This document shows, piece after piece, positions 62,491 through 64,000 of a stretch of DNA of 64,000 nucleotides (position 1 is its first letter; each line of letters opens with the position of its first letter). The notes beneath the pieces were generated by a model, which was not told the DNA's origin, ran no database searches, and saw only the letters and a list, made by a program, of their open reading frames with translations. The DNA comes from Nitzschia sp. DOCU1. Taxonomy: Eukaryota > Bacillariophyta > Bacillariophyceae > Bacillariales > Bacillariaceae. The stretch is from assembly GCA_951394045.1 (NCBI GenBank), contig OX595994.1:620001-684000 (forward strand), read 5' to 3'. The position numbers were made by a program, and so were the translations under genes.

Positions 62491-63255
62491 CGCTTCGAAT
62501 GTTGATTGATGTTGTATCATGTTGATTGATGTTGTGTCATATGGGTGATAAGATGAGTACGTCGATGGGGAAATCGGCGTGGGGCAGGGGATTGCCCGGG
62601 TCTAACTGCTAAAATTTACACATAGAGTGATGTCAAATAGAAATGCGCAACTTCGAAACGTTTAACAGGACTTTTGATCTCTTCACGTTCGACCAGACTG
62701 GTAGTCGCCCATATACCCGCGACACTGGTTTTGAACGAAAGCGCGACGATTTGTCAAAGTCGGCCTCATTGATACTGTCTTAGACCGTCAAGGCCAGTGC
62801 GGATCCACAGTACCTTGCTGTTAACAAATACATGGGCATCTGTAACCTGATAACTTCTATGGAGGCACTCAGCCCGTCGCCATCCAAGTTCAGTAGAAAG
62901 AATCGGACGCTTCGTTGGATCCCAAGGTACACGATGTGAATACGACGAAAGAAGCAAACAATCGTACTTCTAGTCCACTGTTCGCTACGATCTACATCAC
63001 TGTCATAAGTTCGCAGTTTCCGAGACGATCGCGTAAGGCAAAGACCATGTAGTAAATAGTAGACGGTGCTTTTCACTGAGGGCGTTTGGGGCTTTCGTAG
63101 GGCGCTCTTGCTCACTTCCATTCCATACAAGCTTGCGACCATGTCGTATCTTTCAATTTAGCCGAGTCGCAAAGGTAGAAAAGAAACACCCGCCGTGTCG
63201 CTGAAAAAGGGACGACCCTAAAATTCCTTGGCAAACTGGTAGAGTTCGAGACTAA
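62491..63255. other. Intergenic region between convergent genes
   Basis: No supported gene. GTTGATTGATGTTGT occurs twice in tandem near 62502-62537 just after the stop of the upstream gene. A 120-codon minus-strand frame (62780-63142) has no recognisable domain. Confidence 0.35.
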
Positions 63256-64000
63256 CTAGGGCAGCTTGAAGATTGAAAATGGGAACTGCTGCGGTTCTTG
63301 CCTGGACTTTCGGAGCACGGAAGCAAGCTGTTCCAGCATGGGACCATGCCATTGACCAATGATACCGCGGCTACCATACCAAGAGTCGGGTGCGTTGATC
63401 GAATGAAGAACACCATCCAAATCAAGCTTTGTGGATGCCAGGGTTCGGCTGTAATGTGAGGAATATGCCTATTGCTAGAATTGCGTATTCATCTGTTCTT
63501 CACACACTTACCTGTACGGCGCCCTCCAAATGCCCTGCACACTGAGGCACGACCCCGTCGCCAATCGCTGTGCCGTCTCCACAGACTGCCTCATAGGAAT
63601 TGAAAGCGAATCCTTTAATCGACGTTGGCTCTATTGGGGACTTGCGCTCTTGCTTCTCGCCCGTCACAGAAAGCCCGATTGCTGTCAAATAGAACAGATC
63701 GGGAGCATGATGGGCTCCCGGAAATCGTTCATTGGTAATTCGTAGCGCACCTCTCGTCATATCCATAACGCCCGGTGGAGGAGGCAAATTCGGAGCTCCC
63801 AACGTAACAATTCCTGCCACTTTTGCAAGGTCTACAGGAGGCGCACCTTCATCCTCCGATCCAAACCCAATTGCTGCCCGACCCAACCATCCCCCAGCAC
63901 TGTGACCTACTAGTACTACTTTCTCGTCTTCGCCCAGCGAGTTGATTTCTTGTGAAATTCGTTCCAGATACCAAGAAAAGGCAGGCCTAGTCGGTGGGGC
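63256..64000 (-). CDS. Alpha/beta-hydrolase (lipase-like), 5' part beyond the window
   Basis: Partial gene; the N-terminus lies beyond 64000. Exons 64000-63512 and 63468-63256 give the last 233 residues, with a very short 43-bp intron (GTAAGTGTGTG to CAATAG). The nucleophile elbow VVLVGHSAGGW gives the catalytic serine. VAGIVTLGAPNLPPPPGV supports a lipase-type core, GDGVVPQCAGHLEGA is the region that should carry the acid residue, and LDGVLHSINAPDSWYGSRG provides the likely catalytic histidine and the WYGS motif shared with plant chloroplast hydrolases of this type. Substrate unknown, possibly a lipid. If the later CATTACAG acceptor were used instead, frame would be lost, so the short intron is preferred. 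Confidence 0.8.

Noticed and set aside
1..64000. tRNA, rRNA or CRISPR loci
   Set aside because: Scanning for tRNA B-box-like GGTTCGA sites gave only hits inside coding genes; no rRNA-like sequence or regularly spaced short repeats were seen. A covariance-model search would be decisive.

Overview
The window looks like nuclear DNA of a diatom, probably a pennate one. Genes carry short GT-AG introns (mostly about 70-130 bp). Several predicted plastid proteins start with a signal peptide ending in the phenylalanine motif typical of diatom plastid import (for example VAFAP and LGFAP). A zinc-binding protein family that I associate with diatoms is present, as are Ser/Ala/Pro 'SAPTSAPS' tracts. The species was not determined. 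All gene names rest on motif recognition by eye, not on database searches.

Layout. 1-16.1 kb is an ordinary gene-dense region: two related ankyrin-repeat genes, the spliceosomal WD40 protein PLRG1/PRL1, a large unrecognised protein, a thylakoid-lumen FKBP, lumazine synthase (ribH), a plastid ABC1/UbiB-type kinase and a TDP2-like phosphodiesterase with an added N-terminal ubiquitin-like domain. 16.1-45.0 kb is an accessory block made almost entirely of mobile DNA. 45.0-64.0 kb is again ordinary: a DDT/WHIM chromatin protein, the AP-4 mu subunit, a DUF389 membrane protein, a trigger-factor-like domain protein, a large zinc-binding repeat protein and the 3' part of a lipase-like hydrolase.

The accessory block is a three-level nest. 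A broken PIF1-type helicase gene (18.6-19.8 kb) lies at the edge of a region interrupted by a young Ty3/gypsy retrotransposon. That element is coded on the minus strand, has 532-bp LTRs with one difference noticed between them, and is flanked by CTAC. Its 3' LTR was then split by a 15,422-bp DNA element (19937-35358). This element has 22-bp terminal inverted repeats (one mismatch) and a TT target duplication. Removing it restores the LTR to exactly the 532 bp of its partner.

The 15.4-kb element is the most interesting object here. It encodes a 1198-aa protein with an N-terminal zinc finger (best transposase candidate), an unrecognised 1240-aa protein, a three-exon 358-aa accessory protein, a leucine-rich-repeat protein with a one-base frameshift, a small basic protein, and a 330-aa protein with the HxD...H...R signature of a 2-oxoglutarate/Fe(II) dioxygenase. 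Repeated noncoding modules lie between these genes. The guess that it is a CACTA/Plavaka-like giant transposon carrying an oxygenase is inference.

A second mobile event is visible at 41.45-44.42 kb: two nearly identical 1.49-kb units in tandem, separated and flanked by ACTT, interrupting a copy of a dispersed repeat whose uninterrupted relative lies near 18.0 kb.
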